Assembly: GCF_900105675.1 (NCBI RefSeq)
Contig: NZ_LT629786.1
Span: forward strand, 2,728,001 to 2,792,000
Direction of reading: 5' to 3'
DNA: 64,000 nucleotides
Source of the DNA: Pseudomonas synxantha
Lineage (GTDB): Bacteria; Pseudomonadota; Gammaproteobacteria; Pseudomonadales; Pseudomonadaceae
Shown: one piece after another, positions 33,393 to 41,413 of the stretch
How positions within the stretch are numbered: position 1 is the stretch's first letter
Layout: each line of letters starts with the position of its first letter
Made by a program: the position numbers and the translations under genes
The notes under the pieces: generated by a model
The model's input: the letters and a program-made list of their open reading frames with translations, nothing else
The model's database searches: none
What the model was told of the DNA's origin: nothing

Positions 33393-33623
33393 AACCTTAG
33401 GACGAGGCTGGTTAGCCAGCCAACCGTTCCGGAAGAAATTGTGTGTGCATTCTTCAGCCTGGCGGGTGAGCCGTGGCAACCGGCGGTAACGCGAATCCTC
33501 GAGCATTGCTTTGGCGGTGCTGGCACGGATCTCGCCGGACAAGCTGTCGAAAGCTGCACGCGCCCCTGCCACATCGGCATTGAGCAACGCGTTCTGCACC
33601 GCCGCACCACCGACTGCCGCCCG
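33393..33623 (-). pseudogene. Fragment of an autotransporter at the passenger/barrel junction
   Basis: The frame upstream of the toxin remnant encodes ADVAGARAAFDSLSGEIRAS followed by KAMLEDSRY. This is the conserved sequence just before the beta-barrel of type V autotransporters (pattern ARAAFDxLSGEIHAS and LEDSRYVRD). The match stops at LEDSRY, and a stop codon lies upstream at 33624-33626. The barrel and passenger are absent, so this is a relic, apparently joined to the toxin remnant by deletion or insertion. The residues between 33393 and about 33490 are not recognisable. Confidence 0.5.
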
Positions 33624-33771
33624 CTACCCAGGTGCCACTGCCACCGTCAACCATTGACCGTCGCGACAAAAATACAAGTTTCAAAATGTGAAAAAGCGCT
33701 TTAATAACGCCCTGTTTCCGCCCCCCATAGGAGCGGTCAGCTGTTGATCCAAGTAAACAATGGAGTTCGCA

Positions 33772-35580
33772 ATGCCCCATGAAGGCAACCTGTTACAAGC
33801 GGCCGTGGTGTTCCTGTTCGCCGCCGTATTGACCGTGCCGCTGGCCAAGCGCCTGCAATTGGGCGCGGTGCTGGGCTATCTGTTCGCCGGGGTGATCATC
33901 GGCCCTTCGGTGCTGGGCCTGATCGGCAACCCGCAAAGCGTGGCGCAGTTTTCGGAACTGGGCGTAGTGTTGCTGCTGTTCATCATCGGCCTGGAGCTGT
34001 CGCCCAAGCGCCTGTGGGTAATGCGCAAGGCGGTGTTCGGCGTCGGCCTGGCGCAGGTGCTGCTCACCGGGATGGTCATGGGCGCAGTGGCGTTGTGGCT
34101 GTTTGGCCAGTCATTGAACAGCGCCATTGTGCTGGGCCTGGGCCTGGCGCTGTCGTCCACCGCCTTTGGCCTGCAAAGCCTGGCTGAGCGCAAGGAACTC
34201 AACCAACCCCACGGGCGCCTGGCCTTTGCCATCCTGCTGTTCCAGGACATTGCCGCCATCCCGCTGATCGCCCTGGTGCCGTTGCTGGCCGGCAGCGATC
34301 ATCCGACCACCGAGGCCCAGGGCCTGCAACATGTGTTGCAAGTGCTGGGCAGCATCGCCGTGGTGATCATCGGCGGACGCTACCTGCTGCGCCCGGTGTT
34401 TCGCATCGTCGCCAAGACCGGCCTGCGCGAAGTGTCCACCGCCACCGCGCTGCTGGTGGTGATCGGTACCGCGTGGCTGATGGAGTTGGTCGGCGTATCC
34501 ATGGCCCTGGGCGCCTTCCTCGCCGGCCTGCTGCTGGCCGACTCGGAATACCGCCACGAACTGGAATCCCAGATCGAGCCATTCAAGGGCCTGCTGCTGG
34601 GGCTGTTTTTTATCAGCGTGGGCATGGGCGCCAACCTCAGCCTGCTGTTCAGCACGCCGCTGGTGGTGATCGGCCTGACCTTGCTGTTGATCAGTTTGAA
34701 ACTGCCCCTGTTGTATGCCGTGGGGCGAATGGTGGGCGACCTCAATCGCGAAAGCGCCTTGCGCCTCGGCGTGGTACTGGCGGCGGGCGGTGAGTTTGCT
34801 TTCGTAGTGTTCAAGATCGGCCGCGACCAGGGTTTGTTCGAACCGCACCTCTACGACGTGCTGGTGCTGACCATCACCCTGTCCATGGCGGTAACCCCGC
34901 TGTTGCTGCTGGTGTGCCCGAAGCTGTTCAAGCCCAAGGTCAAGCCGGTGGAAGTGCCGGAGGAATACCGCGCCATCGAGAGCGACGCCCCCCGTGTGGT
35001 CATCGCCGGCATGGGTCGGATGGGCCAGATCGTGGCGCGGATCCTGCGCGCCCAGAACATTTCGTTTATAGCCCTCGACACCTCAGTGGAAACCATCGAG
35101 CTGACCCGCAGTTTCGGCGGCATGCCAGTATTCTACGGCGACCCCCAGCGCCCGGAAATCCTGCATGCGGCCAAGGTAGACCAGGCGGAGTTTTTCGTCA
35201 TTGCCATGGACGACCCGGAGATCAACATCAAGACCGCCGAACTGGTGCGCAACCTCTACCCGCACATGAAGATCATCGCCCGTGCCCGTAACCGCCAGCA
35301 CGTACACCGGCTGGTAGACCTGGACGCCTCACCGGTGCGCGAAACTTTCTATTCCAGCCTGGAAATGAGCCGCCGCACCCTGGTGGGCCTGGGTTTGACC
35401 CAGGCTCAGGCTGACGCACGCATCAACCGCTTCAAGAATCACGACCAGCAAGTGCTCGCCGCCCAACACGCGGTGTACGACGATGCGGCCAAAGTCATGC
35501 AAACCGCCCAGGAAGCCAGGGCAGAGCTGGCGCGACTGTTCGAGATGGACAGGCTTGAGGAAGAGTCTGGCAAGGTCTGA
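33772..35580 (+). CDS. CPA2 monovalent cation:proton antiporter with RCK/TrkA-N domain (KefB/KefC family)
   Basis: About 602 residues. Residues 1-385 hold about 12 membrane helices of the Na+/H+ exchanger fold (VPLAKRLQLGAVLGYLFAGV, LGLALSSTAFGLQSLAERKE, ILLFQDIAAIPLIALVPLL). Residues about 400-540 form the RCK/TrkA-N nucleotide-binding domain (PRVVIAGMGRMGQIVARILR) ending with helical sequence. KefB/KefC proteins are K+ efflux systems gated by glutathione adducts, protecting against electrophiles. No KefF/KefG ancillary gene is adjacent. The start at 33772 follows GGAG. An in-frame ATG four codons upstream lacks such a site. Confidence 0.88.
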   Translation: MPHEGNLLQAAVVFLFAAVLTVPLAKRLQLGAVLGYLFAGVIIGPSVLGLIGNPQSVAQFSELGVVLLLFIIGLELSPKRLWVMRKAVFGVGLAQVLLTGMVMGAVALWLFGQSLNSAIVLGLGLALSSTAFGLQSLAERKELNQPHGRLAFAILLFQDIAAIPLIALVPLLAGSDHPTTEAQGLQHVLQVLGSIAVVIIGGRYLLRPVFRIVAKTGLREVSTATALLVVIGTAWLMELVGVSMALGAFLAGLLLADSEYRHELESQIEPFKGLLLGLFFISVGMGANLSLLFSTPLVVIGLTLLLISLKLPLLYAVGRMVGDLNRESALRLGVVLAAGGEFAFVVFKIGRDQGLFEPHLYDVLVLTITLSMAVTPLLLLVCPKLFKPKVKPVEVPEEYRAIESDAPRVVIAGMGRMGQIVARILRAQNISFIALDTSVETIELTRSFGGMPVFYGDPQRPEILHAAKVDQAEFFVIAMDDPEINIKTAELVRNLYPHMKIIARARNRQHVHRLVDLDASPVRETFYSSLEMSRRTLVGLGLTQAQADARINRFKNHDQQVLAAQHAVYDDAAKVMQTAQEARAELARLFEMDRLEEESGKV

Positions 35581-35587
35581 GGCTGGA

Positions 35588-35639
35588 GATGAACGAAGTT
35601 GCGAATTTTCTGACAGAATAGATCGCAATTTCGTTCATC
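35588..35639. repeat. Large intergenic stem-loop
   Basis: GATGAACGAAGTTGCGA (35588-35604) pairs with TCGCAATTTCGTTCATC (35623-35639). All 17 positions pair if one G-T wobble is allowed, around an 18-base loop. It starts 8 bp after the antiporter stop and ends 13 bp before the next ATG. It could be a terminator without a T-run, a processing site or a leader element of the downstream gene. Confidence 0.65.
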
Positions 35640-35652
35640 CCTGGAGTGCTTC

Positions 35653-36207
35653 ATGGCCACTTTCACCAAGACCGCACTGCTGCTGAGCCTGGCGCTGAGC
35701 GCCGGCAGCGTATTCGCGGCCCCCAAGCCAGACACGCAGACGATCTCCACCCTGGGTGGCAAGTTCACTTTCGACCTGCCCAAGGCCTACAGTGCCGATG
35801 CCCTGCCCTCCGGCAAGGCCGATGACGGCACCGCCGATACCCAAGGCACCCTGTACGCCAACCCGACCACGAAAAGCGTGGTGATCGTTGCCGAAACCGT
35901 GCGTAAAGACGGTGCGACCATCAAGGATAACGACCCACAGTTCCTCGATGGCGCCGTGGCCGATTTCGTCAAGGACCAAAGTGCTGCCCTGCCTGACTTC
36001 AAGAAACTGGGCGAGAAAAAACTCACCTACAAGGGCCTCGGCCTGCGCCAAGTGGACAGCACTGCTACCCAGGGCGGCGGCAAGACCTTGAACTCCACTA
36101 TCCTCGGCGGTTCCGGCAACCAATTGTTGGTGATCCAGGCGATTTCCCGGGCCGATGATGTGAAGGGGCATGCGCAGTTGGTGAAGCAGATTACTGGCGG
36201 TAAGTAA
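35653..36207 (+). CDS. Periplasmic protein of unknown function (Pseudomonas-conserved)
   Basis: 184 residues with a Sec signal peptide (ALLLSLALSAGSVFA, cleavage before APKPDT). The mature part is a small mixed alpha/beta protein: TLGGKFTFDLPKAYSADAL, YANPTTKSVVIVAETVRKDG, FLDGAVADFVKDQSAALPDF and LLVIQAISRADDVKGHAQLV. This pattern recalls DUF1795/PsbP-like proteins, but the family is not certain. GGAG precedes the ATG. No operon partner is obvious, and a large hairpin separates it from the antiporter gene upstream. Confidence 0.8.
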   Translation: MATFTKTALLLSLALSAGSVFAAPKPDTQTISTLGGKFTFDLPKAYSADALPSGKADDGTADTQGTLYANPTTKSVVIVAETVRKDGATIKDNDPQFLDGAVADFVKDQSAALPDFKKLGEKKLTYKGLGLRQVDSTATQGGGKTLNSTILGGSGNQLLVIQAISRADDVKGHAQLVKQITGGK

Positions 36208-36233
36208 TCCAATTTTCCCAGACAACACAAATC

Positions 36234-36343
36234 AAATGTGGGAGGGGCGGTGCGACGATTCGACTTGCTCCCGATGAGGGAGTGTCAGTTGATACATCTA
36301 TAACTGACCCACCGCCATCGGGGGCAAGCCCCCTCCCACATTT
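36234..36343. repeat. REPIN (two inverted REPs with hairpin spacer)
   Basis: Outer REPs: GTGGGAGGGG...GCTCCCGATG on the left and CATCGGGGGCAAGCCCCCTC on the right, in inverse orientation. The spacer contains GTCAGTT/AACTGAC (36284-36290 and 36302-36308). The left REP carries an extra CGGTGCGACGATTCGA block. It lies between convergent genes. This is the intact form of the REPIN that is interrupted at 43.4-43.9 kb. Confidence 0.8.
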
Positions 36344-36354
36344 TTAACCGCATT

Positions 36355-37071
36355 TCACTTCAAGTTTTTCTCTAGCCAGGCTTTCAGATCCTGCACTTCC
36401 GCCTCGCTGATCGTGTGATTCATCTGCGGATAACCATGAAACTCCGGCTTCAAGCCCAGCCCCATCAGCACCTCATTAGCCCGCGTGCCAGATGCGTACG
36501 GCAGCGCCTGGTCCAACGTGCCATGGCCGATAAAAATCGCCAGCTTGCCCAATGATTCCCTGGGCTTGAGCTCAGCCTTGAGGACCGGCAATACACTGCC
36601 GCTCAACGCCGCAATCCCACGTATCAGTTCAGGCTGACGCAAACCCACCTCGTAAGACATGATCGCGCCCTGGCTGAACCCCACCAGGAACACACGGTCG
36701 CTTTGGGTGTGGTACTTGGCGGTGGCTTTGCCGACAAAGTCCTCGATCAGCGTGGCGCTGCTGTGCAGGTCCGCAGTCTCGCCGTTGTAATCGGGCTCAT
36801 CGGTCTTGGTAAACCAGCGGTAACCCTGGGGTTCCACTGGCATCGGCGCGCGCACCGACAGGTAGGTCCAGGTGGACGGCAACGCGTCCTTGATGCCAAA
36901 CAAATCTTCCTCGTTACTGCCAAAGCCGTGCAGGAAAATCACCAGCGGCTGGTTGCGCGCATCGCCCTGGGTCTGTTCCAGGTACGCCAGCGGCAAGTCG
37001 GTGTGCAAGGTGGAATCGGCGTGAGCGGCACTTGCGACCAGGGTCAGCGCCAGGGCAAACAGTTTGAGCAT
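36355..37071 (-). CDS. Secreted phospholipase/carboxylesterase-type serine hydrolase
   Basis: 238 residues with a signal peptide (LFALALTLVASAAHA, cleavage before DSTLHTDL), followed by the alpha/beta-hydrolase fold of the carboxylesterase/lysophospholipase family: LVIFLHGFGSNEEDLFGI, catalytic Ser in LVGFSQGAIMSYEVGL, Asp near IFIGHGTLDQALPYA and His in GYPQMNHTISEAEV. Close relatives hydrolyse short-chain esters or lysophospholipids. The export signal places it in the periplasm, unlike most cytosolic members. It ends 12 bp before the cobF gene region and shares its strand. Confidence 0.85.
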   Translation of the reverse strand: MLKLFALALTLVASAAHADSTLHTDLPLAYLEQTQGDARNQPLVIFLHGFGSNEEDLFGIKDALPSTWTYLSVRAPMPVEPQGYRWFTKTDEPDYNGETADLHSSATLIEDFVGKATAKYHTQSDRVFLVGFSQGAIMSYEVGLRQPELIRGIAALSGSVLPVLKAELKPRESLGKLAIFIGHGTLDQALPYASGTRANEVLMGLGLKPEFHGYPQMNHTISEAEVQDLKAWLEKNLK

Positions 37072-37083
37072 GGGGAAGCGTCC

Positions 37084-37839
37084 TCAGGGTTTGCGCAACA
37101 GATAAGTGTCCATGATCCAGCCATTGGCCAGGCGCGCAGCCTTGCGTACCCGTTCGATCTCTTGCGCCACTTCAGCGACTTTGCCGCTGATCAGGATCTC
37201 GTCCGGCGTGCCCAGGTAGGCGCCCCAATAGATATCCAGGTCCTGGTCGACGACGCTGCGGTAGGAGTCTTCGGCGTCGAGCATCACCACCAGGGTATCG
37301 GCATCACTCGCCTGCCCCGCTGCCAGGCGACGCCCGGTGGTGATCTCGATGGACTTGCCGATGCGGTTCAGCGGCACCTTATGCTGGGCTGCCAGGGCCT
37401 GCACGCTGGTGATGCCCGGGATCACTTCGAATTCGAACACGCAACGGCCACTGGCAAGGATCGCCTTCAGAATGCGGATGGTGCTGTCGTAGAGTGCAGG
37501 ATCGCCCCAGACCAGGAATGCGCCCACTTCACCGTCGGCCATTTCCTCGTTGATCATGCGTTCGAAAGTCTGCTGCTTATCGCGGTTCAGGTCCTGCACG
37601 GCAGTGGTGTAGTCGATCTCACCACGCACGCGCTCAGGGCAGTCGGCCTCGACAAAACGGTAGCCGGGCTCGGTGATGTAGGTCTCGCAGATTTCACGGC
37701 GCAGGTCGATCAGCTTGTCCTTGCTCTGGCCCTTGTCCATCAGGAAGAACACGTCGGTACGGTTCAGCGCCTTCACGGCCTGCATCGTGATGTAGTCGGG
37801 GTTGCCGGCGCCAATGCCGATGATCAGGATGCGTTTCAT
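37084..37839 (-). CDS. cobF: Precorrin-6A synthase (deacetylating), CobF
   Basis: A 251-residue SAM-dependent methyltransferase of aerobic cobalamin synthesis. It methylates C-1 of precorrin-5 with loss of the acetyl group to give precorrin-6A. CobF signatures are ILIIGIGAGNPDYITMQAVK at the N-terminus, LVWGDPALYDSTIRIL, and FEVIPGITSVQALAAQH. DIYWGAYLGTPDEILISG near the end matches CobF. Other cob genes are not in the window, though a CobC-like phosphatase gene precedes it on the same strand. No cobalamin riboswitch is visible upstream. Confidence 0.93.
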   Translation of the reverse strand: MKRILIIGIGAGNPDYITMQAVKALNRTDVFFLMDKGQSKDKLIDLRREICETYITEPGYRFVEADCPERVRGEIDYTTAVQDLNRDKQQTFERMINEEMADGEVGAFLVWGDPALYDSTIRILKAILASGRCVFEFEVIPGITSVQALAAQHKVPLNRIGKSIEITTGRRLAAGQASDADTLVVMLDAEDSYRSVVDQDLDIYWGAYLGTPDEILISGKVAEVAQEIERVRKAARLANGWIMDTYLLRKP

Positions 37840-37884
37840 GGAGTGCTCTCAGTGCGGGGCGTGGATGTTGCCATGATCCCGCAG

Positions 37885-38439
37885 TCAGGCGTGAGTTTCC
37901 AGGCGCAGGCGCCATACACCGTTGAAGCGCAGCTCTGTGGCGGACAGCGGCTCGACGTCGATCCGGTAGAACATCGAGGCCGGCAGCTGCATGACATTCA
38001 GCATCGCGGCGCGAATCACGAACGGGTGGGTCACGGCGACTACATGGCCGGGGTGGCTTTCGAGGGATTTGAGCCATTGGCCGACCCGCATGCAAAGCTG
38101 CTCCACCGACTCGCCGCCGTGGGGTGCGCTGGTGCTGTCTGTGCTCCAGGCTGTCAAGGCTTCGCTATCGAGTTGGCTGATGTCCTGGCTTTTCCATGAG
38201 CCGAAATCAGCATCGCGCAACGCCATTTCAATCTCAGCGTTATCGCCGAACAAGCCGGCTGTCTGACGAGCCCTGGCCTCGGGGCCACACAGCAGGCGTG
38301 GCTGTTTTTTATAGCGCCCGGCCAGGGATAACGCCGCGCCCTGCCAGTCCATGACCACGGATTCGTCGTCGGGAAAACGCCCCTGTTTTTGCAGGGGGGT
38401 GACGGCGTGGCAGATCAAGGTCAGACGGGTAGCCAGCAT
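37885..38439 (-). CDS. Histidine phosphatase-family protein (CobC-like, degenerate active site)
   Basis: 184 residues with the phosphoglycerate-mutase/histidine-phosphatase fold. The usual N-terminal RHGET catalytic motif reads ICHAVTP: the His is kept but the preceding Arg and following Gly-Glu are not. LLCGPEARARQTAGLFG and HVVAVTHPFVIRAAMLN keep the second Arg and second His. Position upstream of cobF suggests a CobC-type role in nucleotide-loop assembly (alpha-ribazole phosphatase), but the altered motif makes activity doubtful. Confidence 0.75.
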   Translation of the reverse strand: MLATRLTLICHAVTPLQKQGRFPDDESVVMDWQGAALSLAGRYKKQPRLLCGPEARARQTAGLFGDNAEIEMALRDADFGSWKSQDISQLDSEALTAWSTDSTSAPHGGESVEQLCMRVGQWLKSLESHPGHVVAVTHPFVIRAAMLNVMQLPASMFYRIDVEPLSATELRFNGVWRLRLETHA

Positions 38440-38527
38440 CGCAACTCGCTCGGTTTTCGGTAGGTTACAGCACGCCCACTATTAACGATTAAGCAGACGT
38501 ATGCAGCTCAAAATATGGGAGGAGCCA

Positions 38528-39847
38528 TCAGGCCAATGCCGCATCCGCCGGCACTGCAACCGGCTGACCGCTGGCGACGAAGTCCTCCTTGCGCAACACC
38601 ACCAGCGCCACCAACGACACCACCCCGGTCGCCACGTAGAAATACCATGGCGAGGTAATGTCCCCCGTTACCTTGATCAACCAGGTGGAAATCAACGGCG
38701 CACTGCCGCCAAACACCGCCACCGGCACGTTATACGCCACCGCAATTCCGGTGGAGCGAATCCGCGTCGGCAGCAACTCGCTCATCAACGCATAGGTCGA
38801 CGATGCATACAGCCCGAACAAAATCGCCACCGCCATCAGCGGCGCAAAGAACGACGCAGGGGTGGCGGTGGGGGCCGACTTGAACAGCCAGAACATTGCC
38901 AGGGTTGCCAACGTACCGACCACCATCAGGAACGGTTTGCGCCCGTATTTATCGGTGAATGCCCCGCCAAACGGCATCACGAAGGCCGCCGAAAAACTGG
39001 CGACGAATACGTAGAGCAACGTCGTACCGCTGTCGAACTTGAGGATCTTGGCCATGTAGGTCGAGGCGAAGGTCAGCACCAGGTAAAAAATCGAGCTGTG
39101 CAGGGTGATGATAAAGAACACCAGGGCAATCGCACGCTTGTACTGCCACACGTCCCGCAGTGGCGCCCGCGAGGTTTGCCCGGCGCGTTGCAGGGCTAAA
39201 AACTCGGGGCTGTCTTCGAGCTTGAGGCGGATGTACATGGAAATAAAGCCCAGGGGGGCGGCGATCAGGAACGGGATGCGCCAGGCCCAGTCCTGCATGT
39301 CCTCTGCGCCCAGCACCCAGGTCATGCCGTTGGCCACGGCGCCGCCCAGCAACAGGCCAAGCACGGCGGTGACCATCAACCAGCAGGTAGCGAAGCCGCG
39401 ACGACCGGGGCCGGCGTATTCGGAGATAAAGCTGGTGACGGTGCCGATCTCACCCCCGGCCGAGAAGCCCTGTACGCAGCGCACCAGGATCAGCAGGATC
39501 GGCGCGGCAATACCCAGGCTGGCGTAAGTCGGCAACAGGCCGAGCATCACCGTGGAGCCGGTCATCATCACCAGCGCCATGATCAGGGTTTTGCGCCGGC
39601 CGATCTTGTCCGCCAGCGGGCCGAAGAACAGTCCGCCCAGGGGACGGATAAAAAAGCTCAAGGCAAACGCAGCGAAGCTGGCCAACAGGCTGGTAGTGGG
39701 GTCATCGGAGACGAAGAACGCCTGGCCGATATAGACGGCGAGAAAACCGTAGACGCCATAGTCGTACCACTCGATCAAGTGGCCGGAGGTGGCACCGAGA
39801 AACGCACGGCGGCGCTTGCGGACAGTGTCTTGTGCGGGATTGCCCAT
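38528..39847 (-). CDS. MFS transporter of the metabolite:H+ symporter (ProP/ShiA-like) family
   Basis: 439 residues with 12 membrane helices and MHS-family motifs: FLGATSGHLIEWYDYGVYGF, FGPLADKIGRRKTLIMALVMM, GFSAGGEIGTVTSFISEYAG and AFTDKYGRKPFLMVVGTLA. This family imports organic acids, betaines and similar solutes. It is the third gene of a ligase-thiolase-transporter set (thiolase and acyl-CoA ligase upstream on the same strand, 33 bp gap), so it probably brings in the acid that the ligase activates. Substrate not determinable. Confidence 0.88.
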   Translation of the reverse strand: MGNPAQDTVRKRRRAFLGATSGHLIEWYDYGVYGFLAVYIGQAFFVSDDPTTSLLASFAAFALSFFIRPLGGLFFGPLADKIGRRKTLIMALVMMTGSTVMLGLLPTYASLGIAAPILLILVRCVQGFSAGGEIGTVTSFISEYAGPGRRGFATCWLMVTAVLGLLLGGAVANGMTWVLGAEDMQDWAWRIPFLIAAPLGFISMYIRLKLEDSPEFLALQRAGQTSRAPLRDVWQYKRAIALVFFIITLHSSIFYLVLTFASTYMAKILKFDSGTTLLYVFVASFSAAFVMPFGGAFTDKYGRKPFLMVVGTLATLAMFWLFKSAPTATPASFFAPLMAVAILFGLYASSTYALMSELLPTRIRSTGIAVAYNVPVAVFGGSAPLISTWLIKVTGDITSPWYFYVATGVVSLVALVVLRKEDFVASGQPVAVPADAALA

Positions 39848-39880
39848 CGAGGGGACTCCTTGTCTGATTGTCGATCCATG

Positions 39881-41410
39881 TCAAAGCGCGGCGATACTCG
39901 CTGCTTTCAACCACTGCCGCAAGTCGGTCTTGAGAATCTTGCCGTAGCTGTTCTTCGGCAGCTCGCTGCGCCACACATACTTTTTCGGCTTTTTGAACGA
40001 GGCCATGCGCGCCAGGAACCAGGCGGCGAGTTCGCTTTCGTCGAGGGGCTGGCCGTTGCGGGTGACTATGAATGCCACTACCGACTCGCCCCATTGCGCG
40101 TCCGGTTCGCCCACTACGCACACTTCAAATACGTCGGGATGCTGGGCCAGCACCTCCTCGACTTCGCGGGGGTATACATTGCTGCCGCCGCTGATGATCA
40201 CGTCCTTGGAGCGATCCGTCAGGGTCAGGTAGCCGGCCGCGTCGAGGTAGCCGATATCGCCGGTCAGCAGCCAGCCGTCCACCAGGGTCTGGCGCGTGGC
40301 TTGCGGGTTACGCCAGTAGCCTTGCATCACCGTGGCGCCACGTACGGCGATTTCGCCGCGCTCACCCGTGGGCAGTGGCTGGTGCTCGGTATCGAGGATG
40401 CGGATTTCCACACAGGCTTGCGCATGGCCCACCGAGGCGGCGAGGCTGTCCCAGTCAGGGCGCTGGCGTTCGGCGATCACTGCACGGGGCAACACGCTGA
40501 TGGTCATCGGGCTCTCGCCCTGGCCGTAGATCTGCACCAGGCGCGGGCCGAAGGTGTCGACGGCTTCACGCAGGTCCGCCAGGTACATCGGCCCACCGCC
40601 ATACACAATGGTCTTGATGCCGGCGCCGTGATAATCCTGGCGTCGGGCCTGCTCGACCATGCGTTTGACCATGGTCGGTGCGGCAAACAGCGACACCCGG
40701 CCTACCTGCTCTGCCAGCCCGAACAGCTCGGCGGCGTCGAAGCCGTGGGAGGCCGGCACCACATGCCGTGCGCCGCAGCGCACATGGATAAAGTTGTACA
40801 GCCCGGCACCGTGGGACATCGGCGCGGCATACACCGCCGCATCGTCAGCGCTGACCGCATCGACATCGGTGGCATAACACAGCGACATGGCGACCAGGTT
40901 GCCATGGGACAGCATCACCCCTTTAGAGCGCCCGGTGGTGCCGGACGTATAGAACAGCCAGGCAAGGTCCTGATCCTGGCGCGGCATCGGGTGCTCCAGG
41001 GTCGGCCAGCCACGGTCTGGCGGCCGCAGGTGGCCGTCCAGTTCTTTGCAGCGCGAGGGCAAATCCCGCGATGAAAACACCCCGCCGCCATCGGTAAAGA
41101 TCAACCGCGCCTCGGCGTTGTCCGCGATCCACGCCGCTTCGCTGGGGTGCAGCTTGGCGTTGATCGGCACCGCCACGGCGCCCATCCACCAGATGGCGTA
41201 GAGCAATTCCAGGTAGTCGCAACTGTTTTTCATCAGCAGCGCCACCGCATCTCCCGGCACCAGGCCGTGCTGGTCCACCAGGCAGGCGGCGCGTTGGCGC
41301 ACATGGGCGGCGAAGGTGGCGTAGTCGGCCACTTGCACGGGGCCGTCGAACAGCGCCGGGCGTTGGGGGGTACGACGCTGGGTGTCGTGCAGCCAGTTGG
41401 CAATGTTCAT
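39881..41410 (-). CDS. AMP-forming acyl-CoA synthetase
   Basis: 509 residues of the ANL superfamily: P-loop FYTSGTTGRSKGVMLSHGN near residue 170, IYGQGESPM (motif A5), GWLLTGDIGYLDAAGYL (A7), and the hinge plus catalytic Lys in KDVIISGGSNVYPREVEEVL and LPKNSYGKILKTDLRQ. It activates a carboxylic acid to its CoA ester via an acyl-AMP. It lies 3 bp after the thiolase gene and 33 bp before an MHS transporter, together suggesting uptake, activation and thiolytic breakdown of one acid. The acid is unknown. Confidence 0.88.
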   Translation of the reverse strand: MNIANWLHDTQRRTPQRPALFDGPVQVADYATFAAHVRQRAACLVDQHGLVPGDAVALLMKNSCDYLELLYAIWWMGAVAVPINAKLHPSEAAWIADNAEARLIFTDGGGVFSSRDLPSRCKELDGHLRPPDRGWPTLEHPMPRQDQDLAWLFYTSGTTGRSKGVMLSHGNLVAMSLCYATDVDAVSADDAAVYAAPMSHGAGLYNFIHVRCGARHVVPASHGFDAAELFGLAEQVGRVSLFAAPTMVKRMVEQARRQDYHGAGIKTIVYGGGPMYLADLREAVDTFGPRLVQIYGQGESPMTISVLPRAVIAERQRPDWDSLAASVGHAQACVEIRILDTEHQPLPTGERGEIAVRGATVMQGYWRNPQATRQTLVDGWLLTGDIGYLDAAGYLTLTDRSKDVIISGGSNVYPREVEEVLAQHPDVFEVCVVGEPDAQWGESVVAFIVTRNGQPLDESELAAWFLARMASFKKPKKYVWRSELPKNSYGKILKTDLRQWLKAASIAAL

Positions 41411-41413
41411 GGC

